From Alitta virens (taxonomy: Eukaryota > Annelida > Polychaeta > Phyllodocida > Nereididae), in the NCBI GenBank assembly GCA_932294295.1, contig OW028580.1, forward strand, positions 15,057,602 to 15,121,601: a DNA stretch of 64,000 bases. The letters run 5' to 3'. Below the pieces are notes generated by a model, which saw only the letters and a program-made list of their open reading frames with translations, did no database searches and was not told the DNA's origin. Below are positions 21,623-32,846 of the stretch, piece by piece. Numbering within the stretch: position 1 is the first letter of the stretch; each line of letters begins with the position of its first letter. The position numbers were made by a program, and so were the translations under genes.

Positions 21623-23150
21623 ATAATCATATATGGTATGCTGTCTCTGCTCGGGACCCTTGAATCTTCAGGGTCCCAAGAAACCGAAGTGATCTACATT
21701 CATGGTATCGCTACGCACGTACAACGTATTGCTGACCGAACAAATTAGTTCAATGTTCGTCGCTTTCAATTGCTTCGTGAACAGAGTATAAATATCCTAA
21801 TTTCGGCGGTTTTGTCCTTGAATCGATGACCATAGGCCAAAAGTGGCTGGGTTAGTTGCATAAGACATTCGGTGAGTTGCTCTAAATGAGAATCTGTACA
21901 CGCTCGCACTGCTCGCCTAGTATTTAAAGTTAATATAGATGGCACGGGCAGTGGACTTGTACACAGTATGGTATTGTCATAATGTCTATCTTTAGCATTT
22001 GTGTTATGATACTATGTTTAGTGATGGCTGTAATCACTGCTTTCTGATGTAATGGTTATTAATAGAAATTACAGCTAAGCATGTGACTTGATGCAGGCCA
22101 GTGTGTCATGAGGCCTTAATAGTGGGTAAATAGATAGGCAGGCCAGTACAGTGGCCACCAGCAGACTTGTAAGCAGAAATGTTGTGCAGACTGGCATAAG
22201 AAGTGACTTAGAATATCTCTCAAATGTCAAGAGAGATAAAAGGTATGTTTACTCAATTGTTATTTCATAAGATTCATTAATATGTGAGAACTGTTGTGCA
22301 CTGCTATATTGCGTTTCGTGACTATATTAATTAACAAATATATTAAGATATATTTGTTTAATGATAATAAAACATTTTAATTTAACAATGATTGTCGAGT
22401 CTTCAATCAGAGGAACCGATCCCGTCGCAGTATGTCTTTTGTTTGCAAGCCCCTTCATTTAAGTCAAAATATCTGACACAACGATCTTATATCATTATAT
22501 TTGTGAAACACTCAAGTAACAACAGTAGAATTTCCATTTTCTCTCCTGTCCAAGATAGCAGTCCCTATTTGGTATGCTCTCTGAGGTGATACTTAAAGGC
22601 ATGTGATTCCATTTATAACCCTGTTACTTATACGTTAAAGGCTCTACAAAAAACCTAGCTGTTCAACATCAAAGGATTCTTGTCATCAGTTCTACCTGCA
22701 AGTGCTCACAACTGTCTGTCTCATAGCAGCTTTCCAAGTAATCTTTTTGCCTATAACTTGTGTGTTGCTTTGTTCAGTTTCAAAGCCAACCACATTTTCT
22801 GTGTGTTACAAGGCACACGAAGAAAAGAGAAGAAAAGACTTATGTTTGTATAACTTCTGTTTGATGATGATGCCACGAAAAACAAGGTGAAGAGTCAAGT
22901 AACATAATTATACAATGCAGGGAGTTCTATAGTATGGAAGTGCATACATTACTCTCTTTTAAACCAGACTCCTCTTGAAAGTAAATTAGTGTTCCAGATG
23001 GATTCCCTTGCTTCTCAATCATAATTAACATTCTGATGCATATATGACGTGAGGTAGGTATTAGGAAACAGTCATATGTAGCACATTCGACCGAGGAAAG
23101 AACTTGTCTTATTAGAGGCTGCATTAAAAAAATCTCTCATGGGTGGGCTT
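21623..23150. other. No supported gene
   Basis: The stretch GAGAAGAAAAGACTTATGTT near 22827 resembles the interior of repeat G (GAGGAAAGACTTATGTC), suggesting an older G-related copy at about 22690-22870. Otherwise unremarkable. Confidence 0.45.
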
Positions 23151-23157
23151 TGATCCT

Positions 23158-23412
23158 TCCATCTATCGTTCTGTCGAGCTGTATGTCTCTCCATCTATCT
23201 ATCTATCTATCTCTCCATCTGTCTATCTATCTACCTATCTATCTACCTATCTATATATCTATCTATCTGTCTATCTATCTATCTACCTATCTATATATCT
23301 GTCTAGCTATATATCTGTCTATCTATCTATCTATCTATCTATCTGTCTGTCTGTCTGTCTGTCTATCAGCCTGTCTATCTGTCTTTCTGTCTATTTATCT
23401 ATCTATCAAATT
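23158..23412 (+). repeat. Compound (ATCT)n/(CTGT)n microsatellite
   Basis: About 255 bp of tetranucleotides. The overlapping 160- and 134-codon ORFs, repeating SIYLSIYLSVYL, are low-complexity translations and not genes. Confidence 0.95.
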
Positions 23413-23439
23413 TTTCTTTCTGTCACCCGCATTGTCTCA

Positions 23440-23512
23440 CTTCCTTCCATCCTTCCTCTTTTCTTCCTTCTTTCCTTACTTCCTTCCTTCTTTCCTTCCT
23501 TCCTTCCTTCAT
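23440..23512 (+). repeat. (CTTC)n polypyrimidine microsatellite
   Basis: CCTTCCTTCCTTC-type units directly after the ATCT array. Confidence 0.9.
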
Positions 23513-23794
23513 CATATCGGCACGCACACAGACAACTCTGCGATTGCAATGTAACAACATATGTCTGTGGCAGGAAATCTAAATTTTCTTATTTTAATGA
23601 TGATATCATATATTGCAAAATTTAGAGCAATCAACTAATGATGAAGACGCAATTGGAATGCAATTGCCTTAAAATTGACATCTTGCGTGTTCTGTATATC
23701 TCCAAACTTCATTTTTCCCTCATCTCATAAAGATGAAATTCGATCTCCCAGAATGATTTGTTATTGCAAAGAAAGCAAGTCCGAGCATTCTTTC

Positions 23795-23890
23795 AATGAT
23801 ATATAACAATATAAAACAATCTATAACAATCTCTAGCAAGCTATAAAATTCTATAACATTCTATAACACTCTATAACATTCTATAACATT
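23795..23890 (+). repeat. 11-bp tandem repeat TCTATAACATT, about 8 units
   Basis: Begins TATATAACAATATAAAAC and becomes regular CTATAACATT/CTATAACACT units. Confidence 0.85.
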
Positions 23891-23962
23891 TTGTATGCAA
23901 TTACATACATTACAATGATGAAGGTAACTCGTTTTATATTAAAAAATTAATTAGATCTAATG

Positions 23963-24066
23963 ATGCACTGATATGCTGGGAGTAAACAGCATAGTTCTCA
24001 TTTACATAAACAGCATAGTACTCATGAACTGATATGCTGGGAGTAAACAGCATAGTACTCATTTAC
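23963..24066 (+). repeat. Imperfect tandem repeat with CTGATATGCTGGGAGTAAAC
   Basis: Two full units plus a partial; each has AACAGCATAGTACTCAT. Confidence 0.85.
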
Positions 24067-24552
24067 CCAATGTGTGCTTAAGCCACGGCAAATATGTATT
24101 TTTATGCAAACAATATTCTGGATAGTGATAGAAATTCCATGTCAAGAAACTCATTTCAAAATCAAGTAATCTTAACAAGTTCAAATCTTCTCTTAATGGC
24201 TGAAAATGCTGTGATTTAAACTGTCATAAATTTCATAACTTTACATATCATCCAAAGTCATCTTCCATCATTGTACCATCATCATTTTATTTTAATATAT
24301 ATTTTTTTTATCACTTGTTTTATTTCCACTTTCGAATGTCAACCTCAGGCGGTTGTTTTTTAAGTTACTGTCGGTCAATCATAAATCAAGTTCATTCTTA
24401 TTCTTATTTCTTATATTTATAAAGATCGAAACAGGACAGTGTACCAGTGTATATACTAGGAGAGCAAGGTGTGTGGCCATTTAACTTATTATCATGTTCA
24501 ATGACTGAATACCTCAGATAGAATCCATCTAACTTCAAGACACTTTCACTTT
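24067..24552. other. Nothing recognised
   Basis: AT-rich, no ORF or repeat. Confidence 0.5.
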
Positions 24553-24655
24553 ATACCCACTGGCAAAAATTACGTTGCTACAACGTTACTGCAATGTTGC
24601 TCTTCCCGGGAATGTTGCCACAACGTTGCAATTTAACGTAACTTCACAACCATGT
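24553..24655. repeat. CAACGTT-rich palindromic repeat, perhaps a distant E-like element
   Basis: Recurring ACAACGTT, AATGTTGC and their inverses surround a CCCGGGAATGTTGCC centre. The ends differ from family E, so this is either another MITE family or a degenerate member. Confidence 0.4.
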
Positions 24656-24828
24656 TGCAACTATCAAGCAATTGCTATTTCGTAAAAGTGTAAAATTATT
24701 TTCTCTGATTAGGGTGTAATTCAACTAGTTTAAATACTATTCACGAAACTCAGCCTGGTATTATCTGTATTCATTGACAATAAATTTGACTACATTTGAC
24801 TACATTTACACTTCATTTGCACTTCTAC

Positions 24829-25170
24829 GTGGGTGCCGAGGCCTAGTGGTTAAGGCATTGGACTCATATGTGCAAGGTCGTGGATTCAATCCCAGCCACG
24901 GCATGCACTGAGGAACTGAGCAAGTCCTCCTTTAACCACTGCTTCACTCCACCCAGGTGCGAATGGGTACTTGGCTATAGGCAGTGGTGGTAATTGTAGA
25001 GTGCATTGACCCTAAGTGCGCCTTAATGGCTGCGGGTTGGGCGTATACTCCCCAGGGAGTTGAGAAAGACTCATGCTTGAACAGGCCTGCCAAGGGTGTA
25101 AATTGTGATGTCAGCAGAGCTCGATATACATCGGGATGGCAGACAGAAACCCACACACATTTACATTTAC
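24829..25170 (+). mobile_element. tRNA-derived SINE C, copy 1
   Basis: Box A GGCCTAGTGGTTAAGGC, box B GTGGATTCAATCCCAG, body CCACCCAGGTGCGAATGGGT and GAGTTGAGAAAGACTCATGC, ending in an AT-rich ACATTTACATTTACTTG stretch. Confidence 0.8.
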
Positions 25171-26359
25171 TTGTGTACTTGCATTGCATCCTTTATTTGT
25201 TACATATATCATTCAAGTAGCATAAATGAGTGCAATTTATGATGAGTGCGCTATTCTAGGAATTATGAAAGGCTAATAAATCGAGTCCTGAGATATAATC
25301 TAAAAGATTATTGCAGGATTACACTCATATATCATTCTGTTTAAAAAATAAAAAATAAAATAATATAAAAGGGTACATTTGTGAGCTTTTACCAAAACAA
25401 CGAAACATAGGTTAACCCAAAAGTTATTAATATTTTAAATACCATATTTGTATTTACCTTTTGTGTGTCCATTTTTTAATAATCCTTCCGGAGTAGAGTA
25501 AAAAGACATAAATATGCTGTTCTCCATTCTTGCAAATCGGATTCCTCATGCAGATTTCTCAGTATTCGTATTAATCCCGAACTTTCTGTACTCTTGTAGA
25601 TCAGAAAAATCTCTCTATCTGTGTGTGACTGCGGAATCTTAATTCAGTCAGCTTATTCTGTCTGAGCTGAGGTAGTAACAAAAATTATTATCTCTTCGAG
25701 ATGAAAGATATTTCTAGTAAAAGTGTTAATACATTGACAAAAGGTGTGTTTTTCAAATAGCCAAGTCTATCTCTGAGATATCTGTCAACGCATTGAGTCC
25801 TATTCCCAAAATATTTTTCCAAGCTGCTTATAGATGACGTATACAGACTTCAGTATTTGATGGTAATATGTCAATACTATTGAAATAACATCTGGAAAAA
25901 GTGCATGTAGGTTTCTTCCACAAATACTAATGACACAATTCCATTCTGGTGTCAGCAGGAAAGTTCTGTAAAGTCCATAAAACTGGAGTTGTTTGACTTG
26001 AAAATTAATGTTTAAATTCTTACAGTAAACTTTCCAAAGTCAAGTTGTATGAAAAATTGGCTGAGCCAGGCATGTCGCGAAAGTGTGGAGCATCATGTTC
26101 CATACTTTGCTCAAAATCGTTCAATTTTAAAGTTTCTACATTGCAATTTTCTTGCAAAACTTATTCTTCAATAAAAGGTCACATGTACATAAAAATCTCA
26201 TTAATATCATGCAAACTCATAAGTGTTTTCTTGTAATCCTTTTTGTGAAAGTATAAGGTTATAGATATGAGTTACTGATGTTGTAGTAGTAGTGAGTGGA
26301 GAAAGTGTAGGACCTTGCGGTACACCTTGAGAGCAATGCTTCCCTTCTTACTCCTAGGA
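25171..26359. other. Nothing recognised
   Basis: One 63-codon ORF at 26045 without domain. Confidence 0.5.
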
Positions 26360-26490
26360 GAGGCCAATCCAAACTGCGCTGGTGCTGACGCGCTACTGAA
26401 CGCTGTAGACGCTCCACACGACGCTGGCCATGACGCTACGACGCTCTCCAGAACGTCGAACACTACGTCATGACGCTGCGTCCTCACTCA
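26360..26490. repeat. GACGCT-rich, CpG-rich islet
   Basis: Ten or so GACGCT/ACGCT words (for example CACACGACGCTGGCC, TGACGCTACGACGCTCTCC) in strongly AT-rich surroundings. The minus ORF over it (71 codons) has no recognisable domain. Confidence 0.5.
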
Positions 26491-26940
26491 ATGACAGATT
26501 TAACGCCCTGACACCTTTGATGGTTCTGTGCTGTTACTTTGACATAACATGGAGCATGGCTTAATTGCATGCTAAATAGCATGTAGCCAAAAGGCATGTA
26601 CATGGAGTAAATGAGCATGTAAATGTAAAATGAGTCTTGTACATGATAACTCCCTTATATCAATATTCTTTTTACATGGTAATTAAACTAAAGTATGAAA
26701 TTAATATATGCAAAACCCAGTGAAACCCAACAACCAAGCAAACCGATATTGTGATCACTTTGATTTTAAAAGTATTAGATCTCAAAAACAATGTGATTAG
26801 GTTGCAAATTCAATCTTACAAGCCAGGTCTGGATAGAGGCCTGTTTATTTTATTATGGGCCATAGAAATCATTGTAATCATAAATATAATGCAATTTAAT
26901 TTCTTTAGTCAACACCAGGTTCACTTGCACAAGTAATGGC

Positions 26941-27354
26941 TTTATCTAATATTTAAAGATTATTTTCTTGACTTACATGGTTCTTGATAATTGAATTTCT
27001 TGTTCGCTTTTTGTTTCTGAATTGACATTAGATGAAATGTTAAATATGCATGCAGCTCTTCTAAGTGAATTTACCACCAAATGAAATTTCTAAAAAGAAT
27101 ATGTCAATCAAATCCTCCAAATTTAGACCAAAATATACACGTAGAATCCACAATCAAGACAAAAAATAACCCATGCAATTGATTTTAGGATCACTCAAGT
27201 TATTGCCAATGGTGGCTTTTTATACGGGACTTCCACAGGAAATGTACAAGTATTTTGTTTATCTAATATTAAAAAGGTTATTTTCTTGACTTACATGGTT
27301 CTTGATAATTGAATTTCTAGTTTGCTCTTTATATTTATTTCTGAATTGACACTA
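26941..27354 (+). repeat. Direct repeat pair of about 95 bp, 315 bp apart
   Basis: 26941-27033 and 27256-27354 share TTTATCTAATATT, CTTGACTTACATGGTTCTTG and ATAATTGAATTTCT. The 220 bp between them is single copy. Confidence 0.85.
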
Positions 27355-27838
27355 ATATAATGATACTTTATTCATATCAAATAACATAATTGAATTACGT
27401 GTTTCCTGCTTGCCTTTGTTGTATTGGTATTAATACGATGCCCTAATTGTTTTACAAAACCCTTTAATAATAAGTTATTTTCCTGTGTATTTCTAGAAAA
27501 ATAAATAATTGTCTATAAAATTGCTGGTTTCTACGATGTAATTAAGCTTATAGCCAGCTTCGATGGCCCCAAAGGTAGTTCCAAACTGTGAGTAGTACAG
27601 TACAATCAAAATGAAGTATAACTGCCCTTTGAGTAAAGATCAGGTATAAATTTTGGCCTCCCTCTGAATCACTTACCTTTTGGATTAATTACAAACAGGT
27701 TATTGCAGCCCTCCCAGCCAAGTTCATGCCTCTCGCAAGGGATTTTGATATGAAACTTAAATTTACTGTTGTTTCAAACTATGTTGATCTGAAACTTACA
27801 ACATAGGTCAAGCTTAAATGACCAACTGCCAGAAGCAG
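27355..27838. other. Nothing recognised
   Basis: AT-rich sequence between the direct repeats and a SINE. Confidence 0.5.
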
Positions 27839-28045
27839 AAGCAGTAATGAGATGATAAAACTTGGGGAATCCACACCTCATGAGTGAGGTATTTTACTTG
27901 TCCCAGCATAGAGACCGAGTCCAAGGCACCGCCAGTCTAACGTCTCGAGCAACCAACATCTAGCTGAGATGTAGCTCATTAAGAGTGCTCAGGATAGGGG
28001 TCGAACTCAGGATCTTCATTAGAGCTAGACTGGGCCTAAACCAGT
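27839..28045 (-). mobile_element. SINE B superfamily, subfamily D, copy 1
   Basis: Read on the minus strand, a tRNA-like head GTTCGACCCCTATCC leads to GAGCTACATCTCAGCTAGAT and then ATGCTGGGACAAGTAAAATA. The same order of blocks occurs at 62668-62895. Confidence 0.65.
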
Positions 28046-28394
28046 GGACCAAGAATTGGCCCAGATAAATGCCTAGTGTAGAACTCGGGTCAATGCACCA
28101 TCTTCGCATAGCTATTCTATGCGCCTTGCTAGATACGGGTTCGATTACGTGGTTCTTGCTTACCCAGTTTCATTGGTTGCGGCGATCCGTGGCGTGCCAA
28201 ATCAGCGCTGTTGTTTACGAAATGTATCTATATTGAGAGCATGTTGCAGTGACGGTTGAGCGTTTTGAAGCGCTATTGAGTCGCTTGCATCCCCTGACCT
28301 ACTTTGTCACGTGCATATTTACTGTTAGAAGGCTATGCCGAAAACTACCATGCCATTGCCGTGAAATCTGGCAAGGCCACCCAACAAAAGCTGC

Positions 28395-28465
28395 GTGGAG
28401 TAAGTGGACTTGCCCTGGGAAGGTGTCTTGAGTGTAGCTAACACCTTAACCACTACACCACATAG
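28395..28465 (-). mobile_element. Possible SINE head remnant
   Basis: The inverse of 28439-28465 reads TATGTGGTGTAGTGGTTAAG, resembling a box A. The matching box B is not clear. Confidence 0.25.
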
Positions 28466-28470
28466 AAAAT

Positions 28471-29247
28471 GGCCAAAAACTTAATTAGAGGCCAGGTTTT
28501 TGTTAAGAGGCCTGTGTCTACTACTACTAGTGGCTTGTCGATATAACTCCAACATAACTGCTATATCAATTATTAATATAAATGTTCGTAGAAAAAATAA
28601 ACAGAAACTATTTCGTAATTCTAAATGTACAAATTACCTTCATAACTTATATGTGACACATAATTATCATGGATGATATTTTACTGTCAATAAAAATTAT
28701 ATATCTATATATAATTATAACACGTAGCATATAGTGTATCGTGTGAATGCAAGAAGCTTTCTGTATATTTCTCTTGAAACCTTTTAGAATAATTCTTCCT
28801 CCCATCCTTTCTTTTTATTTTTATGTCACGATAGTGACAAATTGTGCTTCGTCTATTAAACTTCCCACTTTTATTACTCCTACACAAATGTCACTGTGAG
28901 AAACTTACGGTTTTCTTTATGTTTTTTGCTTTGCAATTTTTGTCTATTTATTCCCAGAATAACATAAAAAAAGAAGGGAGAAAAAGAAATGTGTCAAAAG
29001 AAATTTATAAAAAAGAAAGAAGAAAGAAATATGTATAGATTGTTCACATTCCTTTTTGAAAGTGTCGTGCAGAAAAAAAGTTTCTACTTCCTAAATATCA
29101 ACCATTATAACCACTTCTACATGCAAAATATAAAGAAAAAAGAATGCTTTAAAAAAAATCTATACATATAGACCACTTTTGTCATTCCAGCATTTATTTT
29201 GATTAATTCAACTTTTTCCTTTCTTTTTCTAATGACTCCAGCTGATT
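28471..29247. other. AT-rich with a purine-rich segment
   Basis: GAAGGGAGAAAAAGAAATG and AAAAAAGAAAGAAGAAAGAA at 28970-29030 give lysine-rich short ORFs that are not supported as genes. Confidence 0.5.
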
Positions 29248-29350
29248 GGTGAGGCAAGAAAAACCCCCACCAATGGGGTAAATGTGTAACATGAGGTGGA
29301 CTCCAAGCCTTATCATCTCATCACTAATTACATCTGATCTGGTAGCTAGT
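29248..29350 (+). mobile_element. SINE B superfamily 3' fragment
   Basis: GTGAGGCAAGAAAAACCCCC, ACCAATGGGGTAAATGTGTA and TGGACTCCAAGCCTTATCAT match the distal half of the family. Confidence 0.6.
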
Positions 29351-30289
29351 CATAGATTGAGACACTTGCATTGCCATATTAGCTTTGTTGAGGGATCCAA
29401 AACTATATTACAAACCAGTTTAAAATTGCCACTGGATTACAGAACAAATTCACTATTAGGACTACCCTGCTGACTGAACACAGACCCTCATATCATTTAA
29501 GCGATGTGACTTGTCACAGAGCGACTGACAGATTTCAGGGGAGCTAGAGGCACAGCGGGGGAGTAAGGAATTCAGCAAAATAAATGATTATATACTAACC
29601 ACTAGAATACATTTCGACAGGTTTCTGTGCCGAGATAAGCAAAAAAAACGTCAAATTCGACAATAATTAAAGAACTACTTTATTGCCTCTGCGTTGAAAT
29701 CAACGGGCGCAGTAATTGACTTACTCTCGTCGCCTTTAGAGCAATGTTGCGAAATCACCTAGTCTGACTACCCTGGGTGTAAAATTTACTGGTCTCAATG
29801 ATGAAGTGGCCTGAAGTATATCTATATCTATGTAAAATATATTTTTTATGAAAGTTAATTGTACAGCGCAAACAAGGAGTATAAAATATTGAACTGGTAA
29901 ACAATATTAATTCTTTTTATGGTCTTAAAAGTGAGGTTATCTTGAATTGGGGTCAATACATACACTTGACTTTTTTTGCAAATATTCTGTATTGTTTAAC
30001 ATAAGCACACGTTCTGAAGAAAAATCCTGATAATATCATCATTACATTATACAAAAACCTTTTATTTCTTCTTTTACACCATAATGATATTTTGAAACGC
30101 CAACATAGTCCTTTATAAGCGGTTTGTGTGTATTGCTGAAAGACTTGCTAGAACTCAGTACATTTGGTCATTTTAGCCTCAGAACATATGGACAAAAATA
30201 ATAGAATTACCGATCAAGTGGTGCACTTGTAGCTAACAAATTTACAACTTAAAGGCAGCATGTATAGCTCTATATTTACAGAAGAAATT
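29351..30289. other. Nothing recognised
   Basis: No ORF over 60 codons after 29473 and no repeat partner. Confidence 0.5.
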
Positions 30290-30325
30290 CACTACAAGAC
30301 CACCTCAATATTAAGATTACCTTGC
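30290..30325. mobile_element. Candidate Tigger-like terminal fragment
   Basis: ACTACAAGACCACCTCAATA followed by TTAAGATTACC. Confidence 0.3.
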
Positions 30326-30380
30326 TAGAACTATTACCAATACAGTATTAACAGTTTATAATAAACACACTTATTATACC

Positions 30381-30470
30381 AGATATCTGTCTATCTGTCT
30401 ATCTGTCTATCTGTCTATCTGTCTATCTGTCTATCTGTCTATCTGTCTATCTATCTATCTATCTATCTAT
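30381..30470 (+). repeat. (TCTGTCTA)n microsatellite ending in (TCTA)n
   Basis: About ten 8-bp units, then five TATC units, immediately before the SINE head at 30471. Confidence 0.95.
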
Positions 30471-30720
30471 GGTCTAGTGGTTAAGGTTATGACTAGCTCC
30501 TCTGAAGGTCCCAGGTTTCGATTCCCGCCCTACAAAGTCCGTTTCTCAGCTCTAGATGTTGCTGGAAGAGGCATTTTAAATTGGTGGTGCTCAGTACTAA
30601 GTGTCTATGCTGGGGGCAAAGTATAAGACCCCACCCATTGGGTAAATGTGCAACATGTAGTGTAATGCAAGTCTTATAATTTCATCATTATGTCTGCACT
30701 GCTAGCTCCTCATATAAAGT
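30471..30720 (+). mobile_element. SINE B superfamily member following a (TCTG/TCTA)n array
   Basis: Head GGTCTAGTGGTTAAGG (box A) and AGGTTTCGATTCCC (box B). The core GATGTTGCTGGAAGAGGC and GACCCCACCCATTGGGTAAA match the SINE B core. It begins exactly at the end of the microsatellite. Confidence 0.75.
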
Positions 30721-30757
30721 TAAAAATACAATGGGAAAAGTCAAATTGATGGTAATT

Positions 30758-31068
30758 ATTTAAGGTGGTCTTAATGGCTAGTTGATCTTTATGGTGAGGT
30801 AAATTAAAAGGAAAGTAATGAATTTATACAGTTCAGTCAGAAATATGATGATTGCTACATGGCCAAATGTGCCACGTGCATTTTCCATGAGAAGGATAAA
30901 CGCATGGAAAACGCATGGTTTTTAGCTAATTATAATGAGGCAAAAACCATGCGTTTTCCATGCATTTATCCTTCTCATGGAAAACGCACATGGCACATTT
31001 GGCCATGTAGGTTGTCTTAATAGCAAAGTGGTCTTAATAGTGAGGTGGTCTTTATGAGAATTACACTT
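30758..31068. mobile_element. Candidate Tigger-like element interrupted by a hairpin MITE
   Basis: TAAGGTGGTCTTAATGGC on the left and TTGTCTTAATAG, AAGTGGTCTTAATAGTGAGG on the right flank the 30856-31009 hairpin element, which may have inserted into it. Confidence 0.35.
30856..31009. mobile_element. 154-bp near-perfect hairpin MITE, copy 2
   Basis: Same sequence and same loop as 20873-21027. The ends TACATGGCCAAATGTGCC and its inverse are perfect here. The nested CGCATGGAAAACGCATGG motif lies in both arms. Confidence 0.9.
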
Positions 31069-31284
31069 TTACTATTTCCCATGGTTGACATAGCTGGGGG
31101 CACCATGAATGCCATAAGTTGTCCAGGATCAAAATAAGTGCTATTAAGAGAAACCCATCTCTTAGAACTTACATGCCCTACAAAAGAACCCATATTTAAG
31201 GCAGGCTAAGACCCTTTTTTCCCTCTCTACTTAAATGGGGAATGGAGGGGGGCGGGTGTGCCCCCAGGGGGTTCTGAGTTGCCA

Positions 31285-31410
31285 ATTGCGTTTCGTGACG
31301 CCCATCAACACACGTCCTACGTAATGAACGCCAGGGGTTATGACGTCACTGACGTTTTAGGTTTTTACGTAAATTGTCCAATGGGAGAAATCGCGTTTCA
31401 GGGGAGAGAG
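31285..31410. promoter_or_regulatory. CRE-rich patch (candidate regulatory sequence)
   Basis: ATGACGTCACTGACGTTTTA (one palindromic CRE and a half site), TACGTAA twice, CCAATGGG and CGCGTTTC within about 125 bp of otherwise CpG-poor DNA. It lies about 1.4 kb downstream of the glycosyltransferase stop, so it is not that gene's promoter. Confidence 0.25.
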
Positions 31411-31527
31411 AAATATGAATAATGTGACATATGAAGAAATCACGCATCATGTAGCACTATTTAGAAATCGCATTAGCCAGAAACAGGCTGCATGGTTTAA
31501 CATGTTATGTTTCATCAATAAAAGTAT

Positions 31528-31635
31528 ACTTTAAGACCACCACACTATTAAGACAATTTTAGTTTTGGACACATTTGTATAAATCTGCAACATTTTAATT
31601 TATGTCACAATTAAGATCGCTTTAATATCAAGATT
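31528..31635. mobile_element. Candidate Tigger-like fragment
   Basis: TTTAAGACCACCACACTATT and, 80 bp on, CACAATTAAGATCGCTTTAA. Confidence 0.3.
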
Positions 31636-31640
31636 ATTGG

Positions 31641-31740
31641 GTGGGTGAGACAGACTTTACATCCCATATTTATGCACCAGATAGGGCTGATCAGGACAGG
31701 CAGGTGCCAAGGCAATGAGGCGAATCAATGATCCACCATT
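31641..31740 (-). mobile_element. SINE A-like 3' fragment (diverged)
   Basis: The order GGGTGGGTGA, TATTTATGCACCAGATAGGG, AGGACAGGCAGG and GGCAATGAGGCGAA parallels the SINE A body, but the tRNA head is missing. The following GATCCACCATTATCTTACC resembles 54139-54165, so a separate repeat abuts it. Confidence 0.45.
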
Positions 31741-32093
31741 ATCTTACCTCTTGACAAACAAGTGTCCGTGCTGACCAGCTGACCATGGCCACTTATACGA
31801 TGGAAAGCAATGACGCAACAGCTTGCATTTTCCCACCACACTTCAAGAGAAATTGTCGCGCCTAGCCTTACTAGTATAGGGTGGCCTTAAACACGTAAAC
31901 AGGTATTATTTACTGATTTCATTTTTAAAAAGTATTCATGTATTCATTATACATAGCTTTGTGAGCCGATAAGCGGTTGACTCTTGCATCATACACTGAA
32001 AACCTTTGATAGCTGTCTGTGGTTGGGTTAAATTGTGTTCATTTTTCGCCCTTGTATCGAAGTAGACAAATTTATCTTCACGAAGAAACCGGA

Positions 32094-32262
32094 TGGGGGC
32101 CTAGCTCTATGGTAGCGTACTGGGCTTCCTACCACTGGGTCCCGGTTTCAATTCCCGGTCAGACCCTAAGTTAGATTGCTGTTTCATCCATCATCTTATT
32201 GCCATGGCCCCTGCCTGTCCTAGGTGCAGAAATACAGGACGTCAAGCCCTAATCCACCCACC
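32094..32262 (+). mobile_element. tRNA-derived SINE A, copy 4
   Basis: GGGGGCCTAGCTCTATGGTA (box A altered), GGTTTCAATTCCCGGTC (box B), body ATTGCCATGGCCCCTGCC and AGGTGCAGAAATACAGGACG, ending CCACCCACC. Confidence 0.75.
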
Positions 32263-32516
32263 TGGTTCATCTGACAATAACTGAACCTCAATATATAGTT
32301 TAACCCCACGTATTTTGTTTCCGTTTTTTTACAATCTAGGGTGAGCTAGACTGCTAAAACTATCGTAATCATTATTTATACATCGAATTCACGTAAAACC
32401 TGGTCACATAATGACTGCTTTTTGATGGCAAGGCACGTGTATAAGTTATAACACAATTCACATTTATAGCTATATGTATTTTAATTATCACCAACTTATT
32501 TAATAAATATACTTTT

Positions 32517-32682
32517 TCCAGGGAAATAACAGATATCAATTGAATCATAAGATGTCAAATATACATAAAAATACTAAAAATACTGCTGCTAGGCTGCATC
32601 TTGCTTCAGCCAATCACAGTAATGGGTGGGAACTTATCCAGCCATAGAATAATATGGTTGCAGTATTCAATAACCTATATTA
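32517..32682 (-). repeat. Promoter-like dispersed repeat G, copy 3, downstream of the glycosyltransferase stop
   Basis: Inverse copy: AAATACTGCTGCTAGGCTGC, CAGCCAATCACAG and GCAGTATTCA. It lies 165 bp past the stop codon at 32847 and may be part of that gene's 3' UTR. Confidence 0.7.
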
Positions 32683-32846
32683 CTTCATGATGTGAAATTG
32701 CTTCATGTGCCATCAACGTTCTCTCACTTCCATGGTGGCCATCAGGCAGTGGGACCCAAGCATCTTTTGGTGGTCTCCAGCAAAAAATATTTTTCTTCGT
32801 TTTGTGCAAATAATGAGACACAGTACCCAATTAAAAATAAAAAACT

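Noticed and set aside
23143..23625. 160- and 134-codon ORFs rich in YLSIYLS
   Set aside because: Translation of a tetranucleotide array; periodic and without a domain.
26272..26487. 71-codon minus ORF over the CpG islet
   Set aside because: Composition is driven by GACGCT repetition; no domain recognised.
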